From assembly GCA_964647545.1 (NCBI GenBank), contig CAZYHS010000003.1, forward strand, positions 1 to 64,000: a stretch of DNA of 64,000 nt, read 5' to 3'. The notes beneath the pieces were generated by a model. It was not told the origin of the DNA. It ran no database searches and saw only the letters and a program-made list of their open reading frames with translations. The position numbers and the translations under genes were made by a program. Positions 9,413-18,088 of this stretch are shown piece after piece; positions within the stretch are counted from its first letter, which is position 1, and every line of letters starts with the position of its first letter. The DNA is from CAZYHS01 sp964647545. GTDB lineage: Bacteria > UBA10199 > GCA-002796325 > 1-14-0-20-49-13.

Positions 9413-10168
9413 ATGAAAACCAAATCAACGATCGCCGTATTTTTTTTGGCCTTGATATGCGGATGTGGGGCCTCCCTCGAATTTCCAAAACTTTTGAACC
9501 CGCCTTCTGAGCTGGAAAGTGAATCTGCCACTCAAAATTCATCGTCAGCAGGTTCATCAAGTCAAAATTCCCAGTCGGGAACGATAAATAATGCTAATAG
9601 TTCAAGTAGTGCTTCACAAAATGATGCAGAATCTGGGGCTGCCGCAGATGTTGTGGTTAACTACCTGTTAATAAATGAGATTTACTATGACGCCCCAGAC
9701 GCCGATACCAACGGTGATGTTTTTATTGAACTTCTGGGTGAGGCTGGAGTCGATCTTGCCGGAGTTAAAATCTTTTTGGTCAATGGCGACGATGGCAAGG
9801 TCTATCAGACAATCGAACTCCCAGCAGGGGCTCTGCCATCGGAGGCGGGTATTTTCGTCATCGCAGATGCAATCACCGGCTCCGACTCTCAAACTCATGT
9901 TTCAGGCGCCGGCCATATTTTAAATTTCGATCCGCAAAACGGCCCCGATTCTATCATTGTCGTCTCTAAAGAGGGGCTTTTTTTAGATAGTGTTTGTTAT
10001 GGCAAACCTAAGGTGTTGCTTGCCGAAAACGGGTTTTCATTGTGCGAGGGTGATGCGGCGGTGGATGTTTCCGGAGGAAAAAGTATCGCTCGTGTTGACG
10101 GCGGGGATTCAGGAAATAATGCCGTCGATTTTATCGAGAAAGTTGTACCTTCGCCCGGCTTTATCTAG
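9413..10168 (+). CDS. Lipoprotein with lamin-tail domain
   Basis: The 251-residue product has a lipoprotein signal (FFLALICGC, Cys near residue 18). A low-complexity linker rich in Ser, Asn and Gln spans about residues 35-80. The rest matches the lamin-tail (LTD) fold: LLINEIYYDAP, a short FIELLGEAGVDLAGVKIFLVNG stretch, and the closing SPGF typical of the domain end. LTD domains are common in secreted bacterial proteins and are thought to bind other macromolecules; the partner here is unknown. No clear ribosome site precedes the start, and a hairpin touches it. The last 60 bases overlap the convergent NTPase gene. Confidence 0.75.
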   Translation: MKTKSTIAVFFLALICGCGASLEFPKLLNPPSELESESATQNSSSAGSSSQNSQSGTINNANSSSSASQNDAESGAAADVVVNYLLINEIYYDAPDADTNGDVFIELLGEAGVDLAGVKIFLVNGDDGKVYQTIELPAGALPSEAGIFVIADAITGSDSQTHVSGAGHILNFDPQNGPDSIIVVSKEGLFLDSVCYGKPKVLLAENGFSLCEGDAAVDVSGGKSIARVDGGDSGNNAVDFIEKVVPSPGFI

Positions 10169-10624
10169 CAGCTGGCAAAATGCCTTTACGCAGGTACTTC
10201 TTACAACGGTCAGCGTCGTTGGCGCCTCAGGATAATTCTTATGGATCAGCGGGAGAAATCCATTTTTGTCCTCAAGTTCAAGCGGGCCAACTTCATCGAC
10301 GACAAAAATATCGCACGGATTAAAAACGAATTCGTTAGCCAGTTTAAAAGCTGCAGGATTTAGGTGCCATTTTCGGAATTTATGCCACCCGATTTTCTCG
10401 GTTTCACGAAATGCAGGGATTTGAGCCGAGACTTCGCCGGAGTTTAATATCAAAAGGTCGTAACCGTATTTAACTTTTGCGTTTGAAAAAACAGGTCTAA
10501 GGACTACGCCCGAGAAAAATATTTTAAGCAGTTTTGCCGACTCAATGAAGCTTAGCAACTTTGAGGTTTTGCCAGAATCGACATCGCCAGAGAGAATGAA
10601 ATGTCCCTTTTTTACGCCAACCAT
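10109..10624 (-). CDS. THEP1-like nucleoside-triphosphatase
   Basis: This 171-residue protein has a Walker A motif GDVDSGKTS near the N-terminus (about residues 13-21) and a Walker B strand DIFVVDEVGPLEL about residue 105, which are marks of the THEP1/NTPase_1 family of small P-loop NTPases. The cellular role of the family is poorly known. It is the last gene of a three-gene minus-strand operon and its start overlaps the end of the membrane-protein gene by 13 bases. Its last 60 bases overlap the 3' end of the lamin-tail lipoprotein on the other strand. Energising transport or metal insertion for the upstream genes is only a guess. Confidence 0.7.
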   Translation of the reverse strand: MVGVKKGHFILSGDVDSGKTSKLLSFIESAKLLKIFFSGVVLRPVFSNAKVKYGYDLLILNSGEVSAQIPAFRETEKIGWHKFRKWHLNPAAFKLANEFVFNPCDIFVVDEVGPLELEDKNGFLPLIHKNYPEAPTTLTVVRSTCVKAFCQLLDKAGRRYNFLDKIDGIIS

Positions 10625-11229
10625 TTTTGAGCGAAGATAGCCGCCGTTGCCAGCGCCAATGAAGCTGCGGCCTTCAGTCCGTATGATGCTCGGTAAAGAG
10701 TTAGCTCCTCGGCCATTCTATCGGATGTCTTTGAGGTCAGTTCAAACAAAAGTATCGTGGCTACGCACGCAAACGGCAGATTGACGCCTAACGTCGTCAT
10801 CGGGTCACGCAGCGCCGGCGCGACGTTGCTTACCGCAAAATAGCTTATGACATTGAACAGGGTCGCGGATATCAGCGTCATCGAAACTGAAGCTTGCACT
10901 TTTGAACGAAATGTCCCTCTTTGAAGTAAACTTGCAAAAAAAGAGAAGGCCAGCCCTTGCATTATAATTGCCTGCGCAGGATTTAATATTTCAGGCCTAA
11001 CCGGTGCGAGGTTAAAAAGGAAGACGTCGAAAAATTTGAACGATGCTGCGATGAATGTTATCGTCATCAACCCTTGAGTTTTCACCCCGCGGCGCGACGC
11101 CATGAAAAGCAGAGCAAATCCGACGGGCCCCAAAATAGAGCCTGTAAGCGGGAAATGGATCATGTGAAGAAAGCCGCCAAGAGTTGCTTCGATGAATCCC
11201 CAAAGCGAGCCGAGAAATATTACGGTCAT
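10612..11229 (-). CDS. Polytopic membrane protein in DUF364-NTPase operon
   Basis: The 205-residue product is very hydrophobic, with about six membrane segments (for example LGPVGFALLFMA, AIIMQGLAFSFFASLL, LPFACVATILLFEL). A conserved-looking HMIHFPLTGSILGP loop sits near the N-terminus. Size and topology resemble small substrate-binding membrane components such as ECF S subunits, but I do not recognise the family and no ECF ATPase or T subunit is nearby. It lies between a DUF364-type protein (26 bases upstream) and a small NTPase (overlapping), implying a three-part system. Confidence 0.65.
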   Translation of the reverse strand: MTVIFLGSLWGFIEATLGGFLHMIHFPLTGSILGPVGFALLFMASRRGVKTQGLMTITFIAASFKFFDVFLFNLAPVRPEILNPAQAIIMQGLAFSFFASLLQRGTFRSKVQASVSMTLISATLFNVISYFAVSNVAPALRDPMTTLGVNLPFACVATILLFELTSKTSDRMAEELTLYRASYGLKAAASLALATAAIFAQKWLA

Positions 11230-11255
11230 GTTGTCTCCTTAGAATTTACCGATAC

Positions 11256-12020
11256 CTACCAGAACAATCCCAGTCTTTGAAGCAGTTTTTTATCGCGGCA
11301 AACGGTTGCGTATCGCCATGAAGAGATGTCTCTAAATGAAGCCCCCGACAAAATAAGTTTTTCGATATTTGCGGCATTTCTTTCGATCGATACGCCGCAA
11401 ATAATCGATACGCCGAATTCGAAAATGGCTTTTGTGACAGGAGTTGTCGGCCCCAGCAGCATGACCGTTTGGGCGGGTTTCGTGAAAGATAATATTTCAT
11501 CGACGGTGCCGTTGACGAAGGTTGTTCCGGTGACGATAACAATGTCGGCCTGCGGAATTATTTCGGAGGCCCTTTCGGCGTCGAGGTCGCCTTCTTGGGG
11601 CTCTTTTTCGAGGATATCAAGGTGTCCGGCTAATTTTCTTAGTTTGTCGGCCATTTTGAAATGGCCGACCATGGCGACCCTTTTTTGGGGGGCGAGCTTG
11701 GAAATTAGTTCGTAGCCGTTGCAGTTTGCGCTCTCCAAGGCCGGAAGAGCCGAGTTAAGTAGTGCGATTGCCGAGGCTTTGCAGACGGGGTGATGATGCT
11801 CCCAAAGTCTTCTGGCCGCATAGCGTGCGGGCTTTCCGGTAAACTCAGATACAAAGTCTATCGCCGACGCGGTTTCTTTGTCTGTCATCCCGTGAGTTAG
11901 ATTGCAGGCGACGCCCGAATTTTGGCTGGTCGCAAATGACGCCTTTGGTCCGCAGAGCATTCTTTCTACGGGGAGGTGCTGACCTATCGAAGCGATGAGC
12001 TGGTTGACGATCTTTGACAT
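11256..12020 (-). CDS. DUF364/DUF4213-type putative metal-chelation protein
   Basis: The 254-residue product fits the two-part DUF4213-DUF364 layout. The N-terminal half holds CGPKASFA, CNLTHGM and an AIALLNSALP helix. The C-terminal half is Rossmann-like with VAMVGHFKMADKL, then DIVIVTGTTFVNGT and VMLLGPTTP. Proteins of this family are described as putative heavy-metal chelators; biochemical proof is limited. Several Cys and His residues (LCGP, VACN, HHHPVC, IICG) could bind metal. It heads the minus-strand operon and its start faces the purine permease gene across an 80-base gap, so the two operons may share control. Confidence 0.7.
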   Translation of the reverse strand: MSKIVNQLIASIGQHLPVERMLCGPKASFATSQNSGVACNLTHGMTDKETASAIDFVSEFTGKPARYAARRLWEHHHPVCKASAIALLNSALPALESANCNGYELISKLAPQKRVAMVGHFKMADKLRKLAGHLDILEKEPQEGDLDAERASEIIPQADIVIVTGTTFVNGTVDEILSFTKPAQTVMLLGPTTPVTKAIFEFGVSIICGVSIERNAANIEKLILSGASFRDISSWRYATVCRDKKLLQRLGLFW

Positions 12021-12100
12021 AAACCGCTTTTTAATTTTTCAGAAGTTGTGTTATATAGCAACCCGAAATTTCATGAAAAGCGGAGTAGTGCGGAGAGCTT

Positions 12101-13408
12101 ATGTTTAAACTTACCGAAAATAATACGAACGTTAGGACCGAGATCGGGGCCGGCATTACGACGTTCATGACAATGGCCTACATTATTTTTGTCCAGCCTC
12201 ATATTCTAAGCGCAGCAGGCATGGATAGCGGCTCTGTCATGATGGCAACGTGTATTGCCGCCGCGATCGGCTCTCTTATGATGGGCTTTTTGGCCAACTA
12301 TCCGATCGGCGTCGCTCCCGGAATGGGGGAGAATTTCTTTTTTGCCTACACGCTTGTGCTCGGGATGGGCATTCCGTGGGAAAAGGCTCTAGGCATTGTT
12401 TTTATCTCCGGCGTGCTTTTCATTCTGCTGACCTTTTTCAAAATACGCGCAATGGTCGTCAACGCCGTCCCCGATTCTTTAAAACATGCGATTCCAGTCG
12501 GTATCGGATTATTCATTTCGCTTATCGGAATGTACAATGCAGGCATCGTTGTTTCGAATCCGTCGGCAATACTTAGGCTGGGAGATTTTACCCAGCCGAA
12601 AGTTCTTCTCTCAATATTCGGCATAATATTTACGGCGGTTCTCCTTGCCCGCGGCGTTCGCGGCGCGATTTTGATCGGCATTGTCGTCAATATTTGTATA
12701 GCCGTGGCCGCCGGTTTTTTAACTTACGGCGGCGTGGTGCAAATGCCTCCCTCGATCGCACCGACATTTTTCAAGATGGATGTTCTTGGAGCTCTCGAGC
12801 TTAAATATGTCGTCGCAATTTTGGTCTTTTTGTACATGGCTCTGTTTGACACGGTAGGAACTCTTATCGGAGTGACGAGTCAGGCCGGAATAATGAAGGA
12901 CGGAAAGATTCCACGAGTCTCGCGCGCGCTTATGGCTGATGCCGTCGCGACAACGGCGGGGGCAGCGCTGGGGACATCGACGACTCTTGCATACATTGAA
13001 TCGGCCTCCGGCGTGAAGGTGGGGGGCAGAACCGGACTGACCGCCGTCGTGGTCGGATTGCTATTCATCGCAGCGATCTTTTTCTATCCGCTTGTCAAGA
13101 TGGTCAGCGCCGGAACGCAGCTTCCAAACGGTCTTACGGTAAATCCGGTGACATCTCCGGCTATGATACTTGTCGGCGCAATGATGATGAGCGCGATAAA
13201 AAATATCGATTGGGACGATTATTTCGATGCCATACCGGCATTTTTGGTCATCGTTGCCATTCCGTTCTCTTCGAGCATCGCCGACGGCATTGCGGTCGGT
13301 TTCATAAGTTATCCTGTCATTAAATTGTTCGGCGGACGCGCTCGCGAGGTCGGGGCGTTTGTTTACGTTCTCGCCGTGCTGTTCATTCTAAGGTACATCT
13401 TTATATGA
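12101..13408 (+). CDS. NCS2-family purine permease (AzgA-like)
   Basis: This 435-residue inner-membrane protein belongs to the AzgA/GhxP branch of the NCS2 purine permeases. Evidence is the opening TEIGAGITTFMTMAYI, the GMGENFFFAY loop, ALFDTVGTLIGVTSQAG and the TTLAYIESASGV stretch, with some 12-14 membrane segments. Such proteins import adenine, guanine or hypoxanthine with protons. The gene overlaps adenine deaminase by ATGA, so uptake and deamination of adenine are coupled. The 80 bases upstream are too short and lack the folded core of a purine riboswitch. Confidence 0.9.
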   Translation: MFKLTENNTNVRTEIGAGITTFMTMAYIIFVQPHILSAAGMDSGSVMMATCIAAAIGSLMMGFLANYPIGVAPGMGENFFFAYTLVLGMGIPWEKALGIVFISGVLFILLTFFKIRAMVVNAVPDSLKHAIPVGIGLFISLIGMYNAGIVVSNPSAILRLGDFTQPKVLLSIFGIIFTAVLLARGVRGAILIGIVVNICIAVAAGFLTYGGVVQMPPSIAPTFFKMDVLGALELKYVVAILVFLYMALFDTVGTLIGVTSQAGIMKDGKIPRVSRALMADAVATTAGAALGTSTTLAYIESASGVKVGGRTGLTAVVVGLLFIAAIFFYPLVKMVSAGTQLPNGLTVNPVTSPAMILVGAMMMSAIKNIDWDDYFDAIPAFLVIVAIPFSSSIADGIAVGFISYPVIKLFGGRAREVGAFVYVLAVLFILRYIFI

Positions 13409-15120
13409 ATTTGAAACGTAGAATTTCCGCAGCTCTGGGACGTGAGAAGTGCGACCTTCTTTTAAAGAACGCAAGAGTCGTCAGCGTTTTTACCGGACAT
13501 GTCGAGGGGCCGGTCAACGTCGCCATTGCCGACGGCGCAATTGCCGGCTTCGGCGATTATCATGCAAAGAAGGTCATAGATCTGCGCGGCGCATATTTGA
13601 CCTCCGGCTTTGTGGACAGCCACATGCATCTTGAGAGCACGCTTCTAACCCCTGCAGAATTTGCAAGAAGTGTTCTGCCGCACGGAACTACAACGGTCGT
13701 GTGTGACCCGCACGAGCTTGCCAACGTCGCCGGTGTTGACGGCATTAAATATCTTCTCGACGCAAGCGAAAAGCTCCCTCTTGATATTTACGTGGCTTTG
13801 CCGTCATGCGTGCCGGCCAGCAGGCTAGACACTTCTGGGGCCTCTCTTGGAGCAAAAGAGCTGAAAAAAGTTTCCGGTCACCCGCGCGTTATCGCTATCG
13901 GCGAGGTCATGGACTGGTACGGCGTTATCGGCATGAAAAAAGAGATGCTAGAAAAGCTGGAGCTCAAACGCGGAATACGGATCGACGGACACGCTCCGGG
14001 GCTCTCAGGACATCTTCTTAACGCCTACATCATGGGGAATATCTCCAGCGATCACGAATCGACGAGTGCAGCGGAAGCTCTCGAAAAACTAAGAAGCGGG
14101 CTTCACATAATGATTCGAGAGGGCTCGGCGGCCAAGAATCTGGCCGAACTCGTAAAAATAGTAACTCCGGTCAACGCGCACCGTTTGATGCTTTGCACCG
14201 ACGACCTTCACGTTGACGACATCATTTCGCACGGTCACATCGACAATATTTTGAGAAAGGCCGTTAAAGCTGGGGTCAATCCCGTTACCGCCGTGCAGAT
14301 GGCTACGAACAATCCATCATACTATTTCAGATTCCCCGCTAAAAAAGGGGCGGTAGCCGTCGGCTATCAGGCAGATCTGGTCGTTCTTAACGATCTTAAG
14401 GACTTTCGCGTGAAGATGGTCTTTAAGGACGGCCGTCTTGTCGCAAGGAACGGTCGTTTGATCGTGCCGTGTGAAGCGGCTTCGGTTCCAAAGCGCCTCA
14501 AGAATAGCGTGAGGACAAAGAAATTTTCAGAGGCTTCATTTAAGATCAGGGCTTGTGGCGAACGGGCACGAATAATCAAGGTCAACGACGGCAATTTAAT
14601 AACCGACGAAGAGATCCTGCGCGTAAAGACGAAAGAGGGCGAGGTTATCGCCGATATCGGGCGCGACATAATCAAACTTGCGGTGATAGAGAGGCATTTT
14701 TGCAGCGGTAGAATTGGCCTTGGATTGATTCGTGGGCTTGGTATTAAACGCGGCGCGGTCGCTTCTAGCGTTGCTCACGATTCGCACAATCTTATCGTCG
14801 CCGGAGTGAGCGATCGCGACATGTTTCTGGCGGCAGAGGCGGTGTTAAAGGCCAAAGGAGGCTACGCAGTTGCGGAAAACGGCCGAGTGACCGGACTTTT
14901 ACCTCTTCCCGTGGCGGGTTTGATTTCGGACCAAAAGGCCGGCACCGTAGCCGCCATCCACAAAAAATTGGCGAAGGCGGTTAAAAAGCTCGGCTCCAGA
15001 CTTTCCGATCCGCTGCAAATGTTGAGTTTTATGGCGCTTCCTGTCATTCCCGAGCTGAAACTGACAGATAAGGGGCTGGTGAAGGTCTCTGTGTCAAAAC
15101 ATGTAAAACTCTGGGAATAG
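13405..15120 (+). CDS. ade: Adenine deaminase
   Basis: The enzyme converts adenine to hypoxanthine and ammonia in the cytoplasm. The 571-residue length and order of parts fit the Ade family of amidohydrolases: an N-terminal DLLLKNARVV beta unit, metal ligands in DSHMHLES (His73 and His75), HGTTTVVCDPHE, REGSAAKNL and the late domain around SVAHDSHNLIVAGVS. It overlaps the permease stop by ATGA. With hpt in the same window it gives a route from external adenine to IMP, or to further oxidation of hypoxanthine by enzymes outside the window. Confidence 0.95.
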   Translation: MNLKRRISAALGREKCDLLLKNARVVSVFTGHVEGPVNVAIADGAIAGFGDYHAKKVIDLRGAYLTSGFVDSHMHLESTLLTPAEFARSVLPHGTTTVVCDPHELANVAGVDGIKYLLDASEKLPLDIYVALPSCVPASRLDTSGASLGAKELKKVSGHPRVIAIGEVMDWYGVIGMKKEMLEKLELKRGIRIDGHAPGLSGHLLNAYIMGNISSDHESTSAAEALEKLRSGLHIMIREGSAAKNLAELVKIVTPVNAHRLMLCTDDLHVDDIISHGHIDNILRKAVKAGVNPVTAVQMATNNPSYYFRFPAKKGAVAVGYQADLVVLNDLKDFRVKMVFKDGRLVARNGRLIVPCEAASVPKRLKNSVRTKKFSEASFKIRACGERARIIKVNDGNLITDEEILRVKTKEGEVIADIGRDIIKLAVIERHFCSGRIGLGLIRGLGIKRGAVASSVAHDSHNLIVAGVSDRDMFLAAEAVLKAKGGYAVAENGRVTGLLPLPVAGLISDQKAGTVAAIHKKLAKAVKKLGSRLSDPLQMLSFMALPVIPELKLTDKGLVKVSVSKHVKLWE

Positions 15121-15235
15121 AGAGTCACACCTGATTTTTCAAAAAAATAGCAACATTTTTTCGAGCCTGCCGAAAATCGTCCGTTCGTAAATATTTGCCG
15201 AAGTTATCCGCAAAATTAAATAATTAGGAGATTTT

Positions 15236-15592
15236 ATGGCAGAACCTTTTGTTTGCACGACCGGCAGTTATAAAAATGAAATTACCGCAAGGGATTGCGC
15301 TTTCGCACTCTCGATAAGAGACGAAAAGATTTACAAAACCGACACGACCTTTCAGGGGATCTACGAAGATAAAAAGTTCGAAGTGGTCGATACCGGTTGC
15401 GCAGAGGGGACTCTATTTGACGATCTTACCGGAAGCAACATGGAGAAAGCTTCCGAATGCGCACAGAGGCTGAACTATTTCAGAAAACTTGCCGGAAATG
15501 CCGAAGAGGCTAACTTTGTGGCTGTTCCATTCAAGGAGAGAAGTATATTTTCCGATTCTTGGCTTGTGATAAAAATAGACACAAATAAATAG
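15236..15592 (+). CDS. Small protein of unknown function
   Basis: I do not recognise this 118-residue protein. It has a strong ribosome site (TAGGAG) and no signal peptide or membrane segment. The sequence is acidic with four Cys residues (near residues 7, 21, 55 and 75) and a SDSWLVIKID end. It stands alone: 115 bases follow ade and its stop lies four bases from the end of the convergent nagZ gene. The upstream gap is AT-rich and holds no site I can name. Confidence 0.6.
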   Translation: MAEPFVCTTGSYKNEITARDCAFALSIRDEKIYKTDTTFQGIYEDKKFEVVDTGCAEGTLFDDLTGSNMEKASECAQRLNYFRKLAGNAEEANFVAVPFKERSIFSDSWLVIKIDTNK

Positions 15593-15596
15593 AGCT

Positions 15597-16589
15597 TTAG
15601 CCGATACTCTGCATTGCGCGCATGACGCGCACAAAAGCGGCATCTATCGTTCTAGACGAAATTTCGCCGGCCTCGACCGCTTTCACCACGTGCTCGATTG
15701 AACTCATCTCCAAAGACTCGCCGCGACAGATTAAACAAACGTCGCAACCGGCCTCAAGGCTCATGACACAGGCTTTTGGTACGCTCCATTTTAATGCGAT
15801 TGCATTCATGTTGAGATCGTCGGTGAATACGACACCGTCATAACCCATCTGCTGCCTTAATATTCCTGTCACGATCTTTTTCGACATAGTAGCCGGCAAA
15901 TGCGGATCTATGCCTTCATACACGACATGGGCCGTCATTATAGATTTTACGCCGGCCGAGCTTGCGGCAGCGAACGGAACAAGTTCGATCGATTCAAGCC
16001 TGTTCAAAGTGGCGGAGACGATGGGGAGGTCTTTGTGCGAATCGAGGCTTGTGTCGCCGTGACCCGGGAAATGTTTACCGCAGGCGATTACTCCGGTATC
16101 CTGCAAGCCTTGTATGAGTTTTATGCCGCAATCGGAGACGCTGTAGGGGTCGTTTGAAAAAGCGCGGTCTCCTATGACCGGATTTTTAATGTTTGTGTTT
16201 ACGTCCAGAACCGGAGCGAAATTGACGTTAAAGCCAACTTCCATGAGCTCGCGTGCCATTGTGCATCCCATGTCGTAAATGTGAGCGGCGCTCTTTGTCT
16301 CTTCGTAGATGCGGCCATATTCGGCCATCGGCTTCCATTGGGTGAAAGGTTCGCCCAGACGGAACACTCGGCCTCCTTCGTGATCGACAGCGATCATGAT
16401 TTTCCGGCCGGCCTTGTCTTTAATGTCGCTTATTAATTCGGTCAGCTGCTTTTTTGAAGTGATGTTGCGCTTGAAAAGTATGACTCCGCCGACGTGATAT
16501 TCACGCAGAAGTTTTTCAAGCTCGGGGGTCATGCTTGTGCCGTCGAAGCCGATCATAAAAAGCGCGCCGATTTTTTCGATGAGTTTCAT
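15597..16589 (-). CDS. nagZ: Beta-N-acetylhexosaminidase, GH3
   Basis: NagZ removes N-acetylglucosamine from cytoplasmic muropeptides during peptidoglycan recycling. The 330-residue single-domain length is right for NagZ. The diagnostic loop KHFPGHGDT is at residues 172-180 with a following SLDSH, and the likely nucleophile is Asp257 in VVFTDDLNM. The DHEGGRVFRL segment near residue 70 is also typical. It is divergent from dacB across 92 bases and convergent with the small orphan gene. Confidence 0.93.
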   Translation of the reverse strand: MKLIEKIGALFMIGFDGTSMTPELEKLLREYHVGGVILFKRNITSKKQLTELISDIKDKAGRKIMIAVDHEGGRVFRLGEPFTQWKPMAEYGRIYEETKSAAHIYDMGCTMARELMEVGFNVNFAPVLDVNTNIKNPVIGDRAFSNDPYSVSDCGIKLIQGLQDTGVIACGKHFPGHGDTSLDSHKDLPIVSATLNRLESIELVPFAAASSAGVKSIMTAHVVYEGIDPHLPATMSKKIVTGILRQQMGYDGVVFTDDLNMNAIALKWSVPKACVMSLEAGCDVCLICRGESLEMSSIEHVVKAVEAGEISSRTIDAAFVRVMRAMQSIG

Positions 16590-16681
16590 TTCTTCTTGCC
16601 CTCGAACTTTCCTTAGAGTATTTTGCGCGCGCTGTCAAACCGTGCTGACGATTTTTCTTCAAGGGGGAGGAATTACCAAAA

Positions 16682-18088
16682 ATGAAACGCCTGTCGATAA
16701 TTATAGCGGCACTTTGTCTGTTGTTCTCCAATATTGTATTTAGCGCTGGCAGATCCGTTCCATTTAATGCGTCTATCGAGGATATTATTGCTGCATCTAA
16801 GGCTCGTCACGCTAAGGTTGGCGTTTATGCGATTGAACTCCCCGGAAACAAGGTGCTGGCAGATATAAACAGAGACGAACTTTTGAATCCGGCATCGTGT
16901 CTAAAACTTGTGACGACCGCGTCGGCGTTACGAATTTTGGGGCCGTCATACAGATTTCCGACGCGTTTTTTTGTTACAACCTCTTCCAACCCTCATGAAG
17001 CGCCGAATCTAATTGTGAAGGGCTACGGAGATCCGTCGCTTGTCATTGAGAAACTGGATCTAATGGCCGATGCTATGGTTGGAAAAGGGCTACCGCGAAA
17101 GATCAGAAACGTTATTATCGATGACAACTATTTCGACCACAACGGCTTCCCGGGACTGCAAAAAGGGACCAGAAGCTACAACGCCCTTACCAGCGCGATC
17201 GCCTTGAACCACAGCTCTATCACGGTGGAGGTCTCTCCAAGTGCCAAGTCGGGGTTTCCTGCAATTGTCAGGACCGACGCCCCCGGGGTGAGAATCGTGA
17301 ATTTGACCAAGACCACCCCGAGAAAGGGTAAGGCCAGAGTCTCTATCTCGCGGCTCTCTTCAAAAAAGGAGAATGCAATAAAGGTGACCGGCAGAATTCC
17401 CGTCGGCGGTCCGACCGTAAAAAAATATTTCAGCGCGGCAGTTCCTGCAGAACATTTCGGAAAGACTCTGGTCAGCATGCTGGAAAGCCGTGGTGTCTCG
17501 GTCGAAGGAGAGGTGATGTCGGGGGTGCTGCCTCCATCGGCAAAGCTCGTTTATGAGGGGCTTTCGGAGCCCCTTTCCGATGTAATAAAGAACATGAACA
17601 AGTTTTCGAACAACTTCATGGCGGAACAGTTGACAAAATCGATCGGCGCCGTAACTGCCGGAGAACCCGGCTCCACAGAAAAAGGAGTCGAAGCAATCGC
17701 TAAATATCTCAATAAACTCGGCGTAAAGAATTTTTATATCGAGAACGGCAGCGGGCTCTCATATAATAACAGAATGAGTGTTGAAGATCTGATTCTTGTA
17801 ATGAGCGACATGTGGCACGATACAAGACTCAGAGATGTTTTTGCCGAATCTCTTAGCGTCGCCGGTGTTGACGGCACGACAAGGCGCTGGAAAACAGGTC
17901 AGCTCGCCGCAGTTTTGAAATCAAAGACAGGCTCCTTAAATAGCGTGAGTACTCTTGCCGGCTTCGTTCCGCGACACGGAAAAACTGTACTTTTCGCTAT
18001 TTTTCTCAATGGTTCGACGGTCGACTTTTGGACGGGGAGAAATATTTCTCAGAGCATCGTAGAAGTTCTGTCGGAGGTGAGAAAATGA
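16682..18088 (+). CDS. dacB: D-alanyl-D-alanine carboxypeptidase/endopeptidase, PBP4 type
   Basis: This 468-residue periplasmic penicillin-binding protein trims or cleaves peptide cross-links. It has a signal peptide (LCLLFSNIVFSA), the SxxK active-site motif SCLK at residues 72-75, an SxN-type SNNFMAEQL motif and the KTG box in LKSKTGSLNSVS. The inserted domain between the first two motifs is usual for PBP4. A strong GGGAGG ribosome site precedes it. It overlaps the lytic transglycosylase gene by ATGA, forming a wall-remodelling operon. Confidence 0.92.
   Translation: MKRLSIIIAALCLLFSNIVFSAGRSVPFNASIEDIIAASKARHAKVGVYAIELPGNKVLADINRDELLNPASCLKLVTTASALRILGPSYRFPTRFFVTTSSNPHEAPNLIVKGYGDPSLVIEKLDLMADAMVGKGLPRKIRNVIIDDNYFDHNGFPGLQKGTRSYNALTSAIALNHSSITVEVSPSAKSGFPAIVRTDAPGVRIVNLTKTTPRKGKARVSISRLSSKKENAIKVTGRIPVGGPTVKKYFSAAVPAEHFGKTLVSMLESRGVSVEGEVMSGVLPPSAKLVYEGLSEPLSDVIKNMNKFSNNFMAEQLTKSIGAVTAGEPGSTEKGVEAIAKYLNKLGVKNFYIENGSGLSYNNRMSVEDLILVMSDMWHDTRLRDVFAESLSVAGVDGTTRRWKTGQLAAVLKSKTGSLNSVSTLAGFVPRHGKTVLFAIFLNGSTVDFWTGRNISQSIVEVLSEVRK

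Noticed and set aside
12021..12100. Purine riboswitch before the permease gene
   Set aside because: Only 80 bases are free and no three-way-junction core or terminator pair is visible.
18028..18084. Earlier start for the lytic transglycosylase
   Set aside because: It would put polar residues ahead of the signal peptide; the ATGA overlap and GGAGGTGA fit the start at 18085.
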